The notes: generated by a model from the sequence alone, not told the origin. Shown: positions 28,832-36,970, counted from the first letter of the stretch. The stretch: 64,000 bases of DNA from Chromohalobacter nigrandesensis (GCF_023061285.1 NZ_JAKGAM010000001.1:620001-684000); one strand, 5' to 3'. Made by a program: numbers and translations.

Positions 28832-29294
28832 CGCCGTGCCAGGGCTCGCCCGCGATCCCGACAAGCTGCTGACATTCGTCGAGGACGGCAGCCTCGAGTT
28901 TCGTCGCGGCCCCAACCTGTCCCACGAATACCAGTTCGCCGCGCAGCTGGTGCTGACCGACTTCGGCGACGACCTCGACACCGTGATGGTGCCATTGCTG
29001 CAGTGGCTGGCCGAGTATCAGCCCGACGCCGCCCCCGGTGAGGCAGTGACGTTCGAGGCGGAGATCCTCAGCAATCAGGCGGTAGACGTCGCGCTGCGCG
29101 TGCGGCTCACCGAGCGCGTGATCGCCAAGGTCGATTGCGACAGCGGCGCGATCCACGTCGACCATGTGTTGTCACGGTTCGAGCGCGATGCCTGCCCCAT
29201 CACGCATTGGCAGTTGCTACTGCGCGACGCCGAGGCCGACGACGACTACACCCTAGCCGCCGAATGGGGCGAGGAACCCACCGATGACGGATGA
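28794..29294 (+). CDS. R: Tail completion protein R (P2 gpR family)
   Basis: This 166-residue protein starts MKKLHLLRTHLINAVPGLAR. Family blocks include LLTFVEDGSLEFRRG, LVLTDFGDDLDTVMVPLLQWL and QPDAAPGE. GpR, with gpS, is needed to finish the tail so that it can join the head. An ATG 15 codons upstream in the same frame lies inside Rz1 and lacks homology. It overlaps S by 11 bp. Confidence 0.9.
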   Translation: MKKLHLLRTHLINAVPGLARDPDKLLTFVEDGSLEFRRGPNLSHEYQFAAQLVLTDFGDDLDTVMVPLLQWLAEYQPDAAPGEAVTFEAEILSNQAVDVALRVRLTERVIAKVDCDSGAIHVDHVLSRFERDACPITHWQLLLRDAEADDDYTLAAEWGEEPTDDG

Positions 29295-29742
29295 CCTGCA
29301 AGCCCTGGAGGACTGGGCAGCCCCGTTGCTCGCCCAGCTCGAAGCCAAGGAACGCCGCCGCCTGGCGCGCGTCATCGCACGCGACCTGCGCCGCAGCCAA
29401 CGCCAGCGCATCCGCGCGCAGACCAATCCCGACGGCACGCCCTACGCGCCCCGTAAGCCCCAGAAGTGGCGTTCCCGCCAAGGCGGCATCCGCCGAAGCG
29501 CCATGTTCGACAAGCTCTCCACCGCGAAATGGATGAAAGCCACCGCGCACGGCGATACCGCCGTGGTCGCTTTTATGGGCAACGTCGCGCGCATCGCCCG
29601 CACCCACCAATACGGCCTACGCGATCGTGTCGACCGCGACGGCCCCACCATCGACTACCCGCAGCGCGAGCTGCTCGGTTTTACTGACGCCGACCGTGAA
29701 CTCGTCATCAATTCGCTGTTCAACCATCTGGACCCGGTGTAA
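29284..29742 (+). CDS. S: Tail completion protein S / virion morphogenesis protein
   Basis: This 152-residue protein of the P2 gpS family shows the motif RRLARVIARDLRRSQRQRI, PDGTPYAPRKP and the C-terminal RELLGFTDADRELVINSLF. It acts in tail completion and resembles the Mu/P2 virion morphogenesis family. It ends the O-to-S operon. The next Ogr-type site (29736-29759) overlaps its stop codon. Confidence 0.93.
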   Translation: MTDDLQALEDWAAPLLAQLEAKERRRLARVIARDLRRSQRQRIRAQTNPDGTPYAPRKPQKWRSRQGGIRRSAMFDKLSTAKWMKATAHGDTAVVAFMGNVARIARTHQYGLRDRVDRDGPTIDYPQRELLGFTDADRELVINSLFNHLDPV

Positions 29743-29759
29743 GACGCCCGCGCCACACC
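29736..29759. promoter_or_regulatory. Candidate Ogr-homologue site before V
   Basis: GGTGT-N14-ACACC, with the left half overlapping the S stop codon and the right half 44 bp before the V ATG. GCACGATA (29791-29798) follows at a 31-bp distance, as it does downstream of the FI site. Confidence 0.8.
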
Positions 29760-29803
29760 CGCCGCCGCTTCGCCTGTCGCCGTAGCCCACGCACGATAGC
29801 GGC

Positions 29804-30322
29804 ATGCACAACGTCGCCGAACTTCTCCGCCTGATTCACAACCTCATCCGCACCGGCACTATCGCCGAAGTGGATCACGACGCCGCGCGTGTGCGCGTCA
29901 AATCCGGCGAGCTGCTCACCGATTGGCTGCTGTGGATCGAAGGCCGCGCCGGGACGACGCGTGACTGGGATCCGCCCACCGTGGGCGAGCAGGTCATCGT
30001 CTTCTCGCCCGGCGGCGATCCCGCCGCCGGCGTGGTGCTTACCGGCCTCTATCGCAGCGCACACCCGGCGCCTTCGAGCGATGCCAACGTCATCGGCCGC
30101 TGGTACCCGGACGGCACGCGCATCGAGTACGACCACGCCAAGCATCGGCTCTTCATCGACTGCGTGGGCGATATCGCCGTCAAGGCCACCGGTACCGTCA
30201 CCGTCGACGCCAAGTCGATCCACCACAACCAGGGCAACCCGGTCGTCACCACGGGCCACATCTGCCACTTCACCGGCAACCCGCACGGTGACGGCTCATC
30301 AACAGTCACGGCGGGGAAATAA
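29804..30322 (+). CDS. V: Baseplate spike protein V (P2 gpV family)
   Basis: This 172-residue protein has an N-terminal OB-like domain (LLRLIHNLIRTGTIAEVDHD, LLTDWLLWIEGRAGTTRDWDPPTVGEQV) and a C-terminal beta-helical spike ending in THXH-type residues (TTGHICHFTGNPHGDGS), where iron is bound in P2 gpV. The trimer is the membrane-piercing spike. It is somewhat shorter than P2 gpV (211). The ATG is so close to the activator site that the message may have little or no leader. Confidence 0.93.
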   Translation: MHNVAELLRLIHNLIRTGTIAEVDHDAARVRVKSGELLTDWLLWIEGRAGTTRDWDPPTVGEQVIVFSPGGDPAAGVVLTGLYRSAHPAPSSDANVIGRWYPDGTRIEYDHAKHRLFIDCVGDIAVKATGTVTVDAKSIHHNQGNPVVTTGHICHFTGNPHGDGSSTVTAGK

Positions 30323-30325
30323 GCC

Positions 30326-30523
30326 ATGGCACTCAGCAAGTCTCAGCTCAAAAGCCGCATAGTCAGCGAGATGCGCGCCCAGGGCGCCACCGCGACCGGG
30401 GAATACAGCTGGGTCAACCGCATGGCCGAGGCCATCGCCAATGCCGTGGTCGACGAAGTCCAGTCCAACGCCGAGGTGCCGGTCACCGGCGGCTCGAGCT
30501 CCGGCACTTACGAGGTGAAATGA
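30326..30523 (+). CDS. Small conserved phage protein between V and W
   Basis: This 65-residue hydrophilic, mostly helical protein (ALSKSQLKSRIVSEMRAQG, then WVNRMAEAIANAVVDEVQSN) is followed by a Gly/Ser/Thr-rich tail. It has no signal or membrane segment. Small genes occur here in several P2-like phages; I know no function. It overlaps W by 4 bp (ATGA), so it belongs to the operon. Confidence 0.75.
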   Translation: MALSKSQLKSRIVSEMRAQGATATGEYSWVNRMAEAIANAVVDEVQSNAEVPVTGGSSSGTYEVK

Positions 30524-30873
30524 TGGCAGGCATGTCGCGCACTACTGGCCAGCGCCTCGACGCCCTCGAGCACCTTCGGCAGTCGATCACCGACATTCTC
30601 ACCACGCCGCTGGGCTCGCGCGTAATGCGCCGCGACTACGGCTCGCTGCTGCCTGAACTCATCGACCAGCCGCTCAACGGGGCGACCGCACTGCGTGCCT
30701 ACTCCGCCACCGTCGTCGCGCTGATGAAGTGGGAACCGCGCGTCCGCGTGACACAGATCACCCGCATCGTCTCCACCACACGCCCAGGGCGTTTCGACCT
30801 GCGCATCGCAGGGCGTCGCGTCGACACCGGCGACGACGTCGCCATCGACGTCCCATTGGGGGCCGCCGCATGA
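30520..30873 (+). CDS. W: Baseplate assembly protein W (P2 gpW, gp25-like)
   Basis: This 117-residue baseplate wedge protein is homologous to T4 gp25. The core ITDILTTPLGSRVMRRDYGSL is diagnostic, followed by KWEPRVRVTQI. Two adjacent ATGs (30520, 30523) are possible. It overlaps J by 4 bp. Confidence 0.94.
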   Translation: MMAGMSRTTGQRLDALEHLRQSITDILTTPLGSRVMRRDYGSLLPELIDQPLNGATALRAYSATVVALMKWEPRVRVTQITRIVSTTRPGRFDLRIAGRRVDTGDDVAIDVPLGAAA

Positions 30874-31781
30874 GCTCCCCCATCGACCTTTCGCAACTGC
30901 CCGCGCCGGACGTCGTCGAGGAACTCGATTACGAAGACATCCTCGCCGAGCGCAAGGCGCGTCTGCTCGAGCTGACACCCGAGGATGAACGCGCGGACGT
31001 CAAAGCCACGCTCGCGCTCGAGTCCGAGCCGATCACCAAGCTGCTACAGGAAAACGCCTATCGGGAGCTGACATGGCGCCAGCGCGTCAACGAGGCCGCC
31101 CGGGCGGTGATGCTGGCCTACGCCGATGACGATGACCTCGATAACGTGGTGGCCAACTTCAACACCCAACGCCTCGAGGTCGATCCCGGCGACCCCGATA
31201 CTTCCCCACCGGTACCGCCGAACTACGAGAGCAATCGCGAGCTTCGCCTTCGTGCCCAGCGAGCCTTCGAGGGGCTGAGCGTCGCCGGCCCCACGGGTGC
31301 CTATGAATTTCACGCACTCAGCGCAGACGGCCGTGTTGCCGATGTCACCGCGATCAGCCCCCAACCCTGCGATGCACTGGTCACCGTGCTCTCGCGCCTC
31401 GCTGATGGCACTGCCGACCAGGAACTGCTCGACATCGTATATGCCGCGCTCTCTGCCGAGACCGTCCGCCCGGTATGCGACCGGCTCACCGTACAATCCG
31501 CCGAGATCGTCGATTACGCCATCGACGCCACGCTCTATCTCTACCCCGGCCCCGAGCAAGATCCGATTCGGGACGCCGCACAGTCACGTGCCGAGACCTA
31601 CGTGAAGACGCAACGCCGGCTCGGGCGCGATATCCGCCTCTCGGCGATCTACGCCGCGCTGCATGTCGAAGGCGTCCAGCGCGTCGAACTCGATGCCCCC
31701 ACCGAGGATGTCGTCCTCGACGACACCCAAGCCTCCCACTGCACCGAGATCGCCTTGCGCATTGGGGGCACCGATGAATAA
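30870..31781 (+). CDS. J: Baseplate assembly protein J (P2 gpJ family)
   Basis: This 303-residue protein equals the P2 gpJ length. It starts MSSPIDLSQLPAPDVVEELD, with the family block RQRVNEAARAVMLAYADDDDLDNV and PPNYESNRELRLRAQRAFEG. It forms the outer baseplate wedge with W and I. The frame is open upstream inside W without homology; the ATGA overlap fixes the start. Confidence 0.95.
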   Translation: MSSPIDLSQLPAPDVVEELDYEDILAERKARLLELTPEDERADVKATLALESEPITKLLQENAYRELTWRQRVNEAARAVMLAYADDDDLDNVVANFNTQRLEVDPGDPDTSPPVPPNYESNRELRLRAQRAFEGLSVAGPTGAYEFHALSADGRVADVTAISPQPCDALVTVLSRLADGTADQELLDIVYAALSAETVRPVCDRLTVQSAEIVDYAIDATLYLYPGPEQDPIRDAAQSRAETYVKTQRRLGRDIRLSAIYAALHVEGVQRVELDAPTEDVVLDDTQASHCTEIALRIGGTDE

Positions 31782-32406
31782 CCGATCTCTGCTACCGCCC
31801 AACGGTACCGAGCTCGAACGCGATGCGGCACAAGCGCTGGCCGAGATCGAGCGTGTGCCGGTACCGCTACGGCAACTGTGGAACCCCGACACCTGCCCCA
31901 TGCCCCTACTTCCTTACCTGGCGTGGGCGTTCAGCGTAGACCGTTGGGACACGACCTGGCCGGATACCACGAAACGCGGCGTAGTCCGCTCAGCGTTCTA
32001 CGTGCACCAGAAGAAAGGGACCATTTCGGCGCTCAGGCGCGTCGTCGAGCCGCTGGGCTACCTACTGGAAGTCGAGGAATGGTGGCAGATGGAACCGCTC
32101 GGCGAGCCCGGCACCTTCGCGCTGCGCATCGGCGTGCTGGATACCGGCATCACCGATGCGATGTACACCGAGCTCACCCGCCTCGTCGAAGACGCCAAGC
32201 CGCTGACACGCCACATCGTCGGGCTCGACCTGCTCGGCGAAACGCGCGGGCCGTTCTATCTGGGCGCGGCTACCTATGACGGCGACATCACCACCGTTTA
32301 CCCCTACGCCGCCGGCGACACCGAATCTACCGGCCCGATCTACATCGGCGGCGCGCTCGACGTCATCGACACTACCACCGTCTACCCGCAACCCGCGCAA
32401 CCATAA
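31774..32406 (+). CDS. I: Tail protein I (P2 gpI family)
   Basis: This 210-residue protein has LLPPNGTELERDAAQALAEI, LWNPDTCPMPLLPYLAWAFS and KGTISALRRVVEPLGY, all typical of gpI. It is a baseplate wedge component that attaches the tail fibre. The last ~60 residues contain two Thr/Val/Tyr/Pro repeats (TTVYPYAAGDTEST, TTTVYPQPAQP). It overlaps J by 8 bp. Confidence 0.93.
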   Translation: MNNRSLLPPNGTELERDAAQALAEIERVPVPLRQLWNPDTCPMPLLPYLAWAFSVDRWDTTWPDTTKRGVVRSAFYVHQKKGTISALRRVVEPLGYLLEVEEWWQMEPLGEPGTFALRIGVLDTGITDAMYTELTRLVEDAKPLTRHIVGLDLLGETRGPFYLGAATYDGDITTVYPYAAGDTESTGPIYIGGALDVIDTTTVYPQPAQP

Positions 32407-32421
32407 GAGGAGCTGTCGCCC

Positions 32422-33750
32422 ATGCCCCAGTTCTACACGCTGCCCACCATCGTTGGAGAGGCGAAGATCGCCAACGCCATCGCCCTGGGCGGCGCCGTCG
32501 AAATCACCGACCTCGCAATCGGCGACGGCGGCGGCAGCCTACCGACGCCGGACAGCGACCGCGAATCGCTCGTCAACGAAGTCCGCCGCGCCGCGATCAA
32601 CACCAGCGTCGTCGACGAGGACAACCCCAACTGGATCGTCGTCGAGCAGGTTCTCCCGCCGGACATCGGCGGCTGGACCATTCGCGAGATCGGCCTATAC
32701 GACACCGACGGCGATCTCATCGCCTACGGCAACTACCCCGAGACCTACAAACCGGTGCTGTCGGAAGGCTCAGGCAGAACGCAGACGATCCGCTTCGTCA
32801 TGCAGGTCTCGGACACCGCCGCCGTCACGCTCAAAGTCGACCCGTCGGTAGTGCTCGCTACCCGCGAATACGTCGATGACGAGATCACCGAACACGCCCA
32901 AAGCCGGAATCACCCCGACGCCACGACAACGGCCAAGGGAATGGTGCAGTTCGGTACCAGCGAGGAGACTCGGCAGGGCAACCGCACCGACCGCGCTGCC
33001 CATCTTGCTGGGGTGAAAGCGGCGGTTGATAAGCACAAAGAAGAATCTCAAGCGCATAACGCGTCAAAAATCGCGCTTAGCAATCCTGTTAAGCAAGCAC
33101 CTGATGCCGAAAACGTTGATGAAGCGCTTGCCGCCTTGGGGGCGTTTGCCGCTGATGGATACCAGAACATCGCCGTGTTCGATACCGCTGGGGTTACCGA
33201 GTGGAAAGTCCCGCAAATTCTGAAAGATGGCCGCCGCAAGGCTTACGTAGTCGTTGACGGGGCCGGAGCTGGTGCGGGAAGAAATGACACCGGCGGTGGC
33301 GGTGGCGGTGGTGGCGGTCACGCAGAGAAGGTGATCGATTTGACGGGGGTCGAAACTGTCACGATCACTATTGGGCTCGGTGGAGAAGGGGCCCCCGATG
33401 GTATTGGAAAAGCAGATGGAACTAATGGCGGTACAAGTTCATTCGGAGAATATCACAGTGCTGAAGGGGGGCGCGGCGGTACGAACTGGTTCGGCGGTCC
33501 CAGTGGTATTGGCATCGGAGGTGACATCAACACAAGCCTGGGGTGCGGTGGATCTGCGGCACGTAACGATGGCAACAGTAACGGCCGGTACCGAGGGGGC
33601 ATAGGAGGCGGTCCCGGTGGCAACACTACAGGCGCTGACGCGAGTTCCACAGGCGGTAATGCGACTGGCCCCGGCGGCGGCGGTGGCGGTGGTAACGAGA
33701 ACGCACCAGGTGGAAACGGCGCCGATGGACAGGTCATAGTGAGGTGGTAA
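32422..33750 (+). CDS. H: Tail fibre protein H with a polyglycine C-terminal domain
   Basis: This 442-residue protein's N-terminal ~150 residues are the phage tail-collar domain (TLPTIVGEAKIANAIALGG, GWTIREIGLYDTDGDLIAYG), which anchors the fibre to the baseplate. A middle part has a YPD-type repeat (NHPDATTTAKGMVQFGT). From about residue 285 to the end it is extremely Gly-rich (GGGGGGGGGH, GPGGGGGGGNENAPGGNGAD), as in phage adhesins that form polyglycine-II bundles with exposed receptor-binding loops. It is therefore the probable host-range determinant. It is shorter than P2 gpH (669). Confidence 0.9.
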   Translation: MPQFYTLPTIVGEAKIANAIALGGAVEITDLAIGDGGGSLPTPDSDRESLVNEVRRAAINTSVVDEDNPNWIVVEQVLPPDIGGWTIREIGLYDTDGDLIAYGNYPETYKPVLSEGSGRTQTIRFVMQVSDTAAVTLKVDPSVVLATREYVDDEITEHAQSRNHPDATTTAKGMVQFGTSEETRQGNRTDRAAHLAGVKAAVDKHKEESQAHNASKIALSNPVKQAPDAENVDEALAALGAFAADGYQNIAVFDTAGVTEWKVPQILKDGRRKAYVVVDGAGAGAGRNDTGGGGGGGGGHAEKVIDLTGVETVTITIGLGGEGAPDGIGKADGTNGGTSSFGEYHSAEGGRGGTNWFGGPSGIGIGGDINTSLGCGGSAARNDGNSNGRYRGGIGGGPGGNTTGADASSTGGNATGPGGGGGGGNENAPGGNGADGQVIVRW

Positions 33751-33752
33751 GC

Positions 33753-34289
33753 ATGTGGGCACGTATCAATAACAACGGCATCGTGACCGAAATCACGGAC
33801 ATTGACCCGACGGGACGTTTTCATCCGTCGCTAACATGGATCGAATGCGGTGATGACGTGCGCCCGCGTTGGCACTACGACGGCGAGGCGTTCTCAGCGC
33901 CGCCCAGTGAATCGCTCGCCGACCTCGCACAGCGCAAACGCCACGAGATCGACGCCGCCCGTGACCAGGCCTTCGCCACCGGCCTCGACTACGACATCGC
34001 TGGCGAGCCCGACGTCGTCCAAACCCGCGCCCAGGACCAGATCAATCTGCTCGGCCTACGCGCAAAGGCCGAGTCGCGCGCCGCCGCCGGCGTCACCGAC
34101 GCGGTCATGGAGTTTCGCGGCAAGAGTAACGTGACGCATCAGCTCACGCCCGAGGACATGATCGCACTGACCACTGCCGCGCTCGATCACATCGAAGGGA
34201 TCTATAAGAGATCATGGGAACGGAAGGACGCCGTCGATGCCGCGCTTGAGAATGAAGATCGGGAGGGGATTGAAGCGGTGGCGTGGTGA
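33753..34289 (+). CDS. Tail fibre assembly-like protein (gpG position)
   Basis: This 178-residue protein has a GAGGTGG ribosome site before ATG 33753; a GTG at 33744 overlapping H is less likely. The N-terminal ~55 residues are beta-rich (MWARINNNGIVTEITDIDP). The C-terminal part is a helical DUF4376-like domain (LAQRKRHEIDAARDQAF, then LTPEDMIALTTAALDHIEGIYKRS). The place after H fits a fibre chaperone. A decayed second copy of its 3' half lies at 34837-35050, beyond the YegP-like gene. Confidence 0.75.
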   Translation: MWARINNNGIVTEITDIDPTGRFHPSLTWIECGDDVRPRWHYDGEAFSAPPSESLADLAQRKRHEIDAARDQAFATGLDYDIAGEPDVVQTRAQDQINLLGLRAKAESRAAAGVTDAVMEFRGKSNVTHQLTPEDMIALTTAALDHIEGIYKRSWERKDAVDAALENEDREGIEAVAW

Positions 34290-34314
34290 ACGCTATCACC
34301 TCCGGGAATGAAGA

Positions 34315-34334
34315 AGCCCGCCTATTGGCGGGCT
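34315..34334. terminator. Hairpin ending the V-to-G operon and the YegP-like gene
   Basis: AGCCCGCC-TATT-GGCGGGCT is a perfect 8-bp stem between two convergent genes. The minus-strand side is followed by TCTTCATT, so it should terminate the YegP-like gene best. Confidence 0.7.
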
Positions 34335-34344
34335 GCCATGCTCG

Positions 34345-34677
34345 TCAATCTTCCTTGAACTTCATCACACCCTGACCATTCGTCTTCACAGATTCGATGC
34401 CATTTTCTCTCGCTGCATCGGACGAGTACATCTCGCTGGTCCCGATCACCTGACCGTTTGCCGCCTTCAGGTTGAAGAAAGGCTGACCGCTCTTGGACTC
34501 TTTCCGATCATAGCGATCATCGTTACCGCTGTTGGTGCGGCAGGACTCGATGCCGTTCTCGGCAGCCCCTCGTGTCGTGTAGCGCTCGCTGGATAGGATC
34601 ACCTCATGGTTACCCGCCTTGAGCGTGAAGTGGTACTGGCCATCAGTAGCCTGCTTGAGTTCGTAATAACCCGCCAT
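34345..34677 (-). CDS. YegP-like DUF1508 protein (cargo gene)
   Basis: This 110-residue protein consists of two tandem ~50-residue DUF1508 repeats: AGYYELKQATDGQYHFTLKA with GAAENGIESCRTNS, and GQPFFNLKAANGQVIG with AARENGIESVKTNG. GGAG lies 8 bp before the ATG. It stands opposite to the late operons, so it can be expressed in the lysogen. E. coli YegP is of the same two-repeat type and has no firm function. It interrupts the G gene neighbourhood: the intact G gene lies on one side and a decayed G remnant on the other. Confidence 0.88.
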   Translation of the reverse strand: MAGYYELKQATDGQYHFTLKAGNHEVILSSERYTTRGAAENGIESCRTNSGNDDRYDRKESKSGQPFFNLKAANGQVIGTSEMYSSDAARENGIESVKTNGQGVMKFKED

Positions 34678-34836
34678 CGTTCGATCTCCATGCTGGTTGT
34701 ACAACCAAAAGAACCCCGTCCAGCGAAGACAAGGCCCTACCACTTCTAGTACCCATGGGGCGAGTCTGCCACCGTTCCGTTGTATACCCGCGATCCACAA
34801 TGCCGACCCCGGCGAGGCTCCCCGACATCGTCCTGT

Positions 34837-35050
34837 AATACGACATCGCCAGCGAGGTGAGCTTCGCGGCAAAAGCAACAAAACGCGCATGCTCACGCCC
34901 GAGGAAATGATCAAGCTGACCACCGCCGCGCTCGATCATATCGAGAGGATCTATAAACGCAGTTGGGATCGGAAGGACGCCGTCGCTGATGCACTTGAGA
35001 ATGAGGATCGGGAGGGGGTTGAAGCGGTCGCCTGGCTATCGGGAGCATAA
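34837..35050 (+). pseudogene. Decayed second copy of the gpG-position gene 3' end
   Basis: Two segments match the gene at 33753-34289. TACGACATCGCCAGCGAG at ~34839 matches the middle of that gene, and 34858-35040 matches its last ~60 codons (LTPEEMIKLTTAALDHIERI, then KDAVADALENEDREGVEAVAW). The region between is deleted and no start signal is present, so this is a remnant. It marks the far edge of the YegP-like insertion. Confidence 0.82.
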
Positions 35051-35135
35051 AAGGGAACCGGCCTGAAATTGACGCTGGACGAGAAAGTAGCGAAGATAAT
35101 GAACGCTATACGCAACACCCTACTCAGGTGCCCTC

Positions 35136-35942
35136 ATGCCTCAGCCGCAGCCCCGCGCCACCGCCATCGCCGAGATCATTGACGAACTTAGACGCATGGA
35201 AAAGAGGCGTGGCCACACGACCCAACTGGATGAGCGGCGTTTGCATAGATCGCTCGCCAGGCTAGACGATAGCGCCGAGAGTCAAGCTGCGCGTAAGGCC
35301 ATCTGGGCCCAGTGGAACAGGGACCATGAGTCGTTCGATTCAGCCGTCACGACCCTGCTCAAGATGGAGAATCTGAGCCGACCTCACAGTCTCTACGTCA
35401 ATTTTGCGCTAATGTCTATGCACGCCCTGAACCCCGTTCTCTCCAGCCGTTTGAACCGCGCGGCATTCCGGACCGAGCAGCATAATCTGGAGTTCCTTCG
35501 TCATGTGCTGCGAAACGCCTGGCACGCGGCGGATCTGGAATGTTGCGAGGAAGTGATCATACAGCTCGGCCGACTCAAGGCCGATGACTACGACAAACAC
35601 AACAAACCACTCCAGATAGCCAAAGATTTGCTCGAAACTCACGGCATCACGCTGGCCGAGTTCCAGCAGCATATTCAACGCGTCTTTGACCAGATGCGTG
35701 GCTTTCTGACGAACCGGCCCGATGCCTACATGGGCACCGGGATCGCCACCAACATCTATGACGACGGCCACCGGGAATTCGTTCTAGAGTTCCAGCTCGG
35801 CGTGGACGACGAGACCCTCGATACCATCGATGAAGCGCTACTGGAACTGCTCTCGGACACCAACCGGGTGCGGCCGGCGCTCAACAAGTGCGTGGGCGTG
35901 CTGGTTCGGGACCATCCCAGCGAGATCACCGAGGCCTGCTGA
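35136..35942 (+). CDS. Unknown protein paired with a HEPN gene (cargo)
   Basis: This 268-residue soluble protein has no signal or membrane segment. The N-terminal ~55 residues are charged and helical (IAEIIDELRRMEKRRGHTT). A helical middle follows, and the C-terminal ~80 residues look alpha/beta (MGTGIATNIYDDGHREFVLE). I recognise no family. Its stop overlaps the ATG of the HEPN gene (TGATG), so the two are co-translated. The pair lies between G and FI, the slot where P2 carries fun(Z), a phage-exclusion gene. A role in defence or toxin control is inferred from context only. Confidence 0.7.
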   Translation: MPQPQPRATAIAEIIDELRRMEKRRGHTTQLDERRLHRSLARLDDSAESQAARKAIWAQWNRDHESFDSAVTTLLKMENLSRPHSLYVNFALMSMHALNPVLSSRLNRAAFRTEQHNLEFLRHVLRNAWHAADLECCEEVIIQLGRLKADDYDKHNKPLQIAKDLLETHGITLAEFQQHIQRVFDQMRGFLTNRPDAYMGTGIATNIYDDGHREFVLEFQLGVDDETLDTIDEALLELLSDTNRVRPALNKCVGVLVRDHPSEITEAC

Positions 35943-36304
35943 TGCCGGACCGCTTGCTTACCATTGCCCAGGAACAACTCGACGCTACCCCATACGATCA
36001 AGCGCGACTGCGCAGCGCGGTCAATCGCGCCTATTACGCCGCCTTCCTGACCGGCCGAACCTATTGCGACGAAAAGGCGCTGGTCACGGGTACGGGCGCC
36101 AGCCACGAGAAGGTGATTCATGCCCTGCTGGACCACCCCAATCTTGCCAAGCGCGGAAACCAGCTCAACGAAATGAAGCGGCTACGCCACAAAGCCGATT
36201 ACGACTGGGACCGAGACATCTCCCCTCGAGATGCCAAGAAGACGCTGAAAACCTGCAGGGAACTGGTCGCCTTTTTCCAATTCATCGACCCGCCTGTCGA
36301 ATAG
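35942..36304 (+). CDS. HEPN / UPF0332-family protein (cargo)
   Basis: This 120-residue all-helical protein has the family signatures LRSAVNRAYYAAFLTGRTYC and MKRLRHKADYDWDRDI, the latter carrying the conserved Arg...Ala-Asp-Tyr. HEPN proteins include RNases and partners in toxin-antitoxin, Abi and CRISPR systems. UPF0332 members often pair with nucleotidyltransferases, whereas the upstream partner here is of unknown type. Translation is coupled to the preceding gene. Whether this is the effector or the regulator of the pair cannot be told. Confidence 0.82.
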   Translation: MPDRLLTIAQEQLDATPYDQARLRSAVNRAYYAAFLTGRTYCDEKALVTGTGASHEKVIHALLDHPNLAKRGNQLNEMKRLRHKADYDWDRDISPRDAKKTLKTCRELVAFFQFIDPPVE

Positions 36305-36314
36305 ACCCGCCGTC

Positions 36315-36366
36315 TGAACTGACCCCCGAAAGCTGGACATCGGTCCAACTGTAGGGGGTCAGTTCA
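36315..36366. repeat. Abutted inverted repeats resembling both ends of an IS3-family element
   Basis: TGAACTGACCCCC (36315-36327) and its exact complement (36354-36366) enclose 26 bp that continue the symmetry imperfectly (AGCTGGAC / GTCCAACT). Read from each side this gives TGAACTGACCCCC-N3-AG-Y-TGGAC, the look of IS3-family terminal repeats. Only ATCG lies between the two ends. It may be an IS remnant reduced to its ends, or a stem-loop terminator of the HEPN operon. Confidence 0.6.
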
Positions 36367-36389
36367 ATGGGTAGCGGGCTTTAGGTCCT

Positions 36390-36866
36390 TCAATCAAAGG
36401 CGCTAGGCCTGACCACTGGCTTGGGCGGAAATTCAGCGTAGGTGGTTTTTATACCCAACTTCATCCCTATCTTGTTCAAGCTACGGATAACCCTATCTGG
36501 GACTCGTACGCCGGGCATGTATGTCTGATCTTCGCCATGTAGAACATCGTTAGCCATCAAGTTCAGGAGCATGGAGGTCTCTGTGACATCTCCCGCCTTG
36601 GGTACAAAGCGCAGCAGGGCCCACAATTTATAAAATGGTATCGCCTGCATCTTGGCTACGTTGATCGCTCCCATTTTTTTCAGCGAATTTGACATATCTT
36701 CTGTCGCGTTACAGTTAGTTATAGATGACTGATTAGAAAGAAGATAATAACTTAGCTGACCAAAAGCCTCACGAAGATCCAAAATAGGTTTGATCATAAA
36801 TTGTTCAATCAATTTGCCGAGCACGAAGACCGAAACCCCAGTCACCACCGTTGCGAATATTTCCAC
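36390..36866 (-). CDS. Membrane-anchored protein of unknown function (cargo)
   Basis: This 158-residue protein is read from a GTG at 36866 with AAGGGGAGG just upstream; the frame is open further but without a better start. One N-terminal membrane segment (FATVVTGVSVFVLGKLIEQF) is followed by IKPILDLREAFGQLSYYLL and a soluble helical part of ~115 residues. It is AT-richer than the phage structural genes. Its position before FI, opposite to the late operons, fits lysogen expression. Superinfection exclusion is a possibility without direct evidence. Confidence 0.7.
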   Translation of the reverse strand: MEIFATVVTGVSVFVLGKLIEQFMIKPILDLREAFGQLSYYLLSNQSSITNCNATEDMSNSLKKMGAINVAKMQAIPFYKLWALLRFVPKAGDVTETSMLLNLMANDVLHGEDQTYMPGVRVPDRVIRSLNKIGMKLGIKTTYAEFPPKPVVRPSAFD

Positions 36867-36970
36867 TGGCCTCCCCTTTTTTATCGGACACCGTTCTACA
36901 ACCTTCACCAGTCTACCAGCCCCGACACCATGAACGCCTGACGCCCCCTGACCAGAGCACACAATGGCTA

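Noticed and set aside
34833-34850. TAATACGAC, like the start of a T7 promoter
   Set aside because: Only the first nine bases agree, and the sequence is explained as a remnant of the gpG-position gene.
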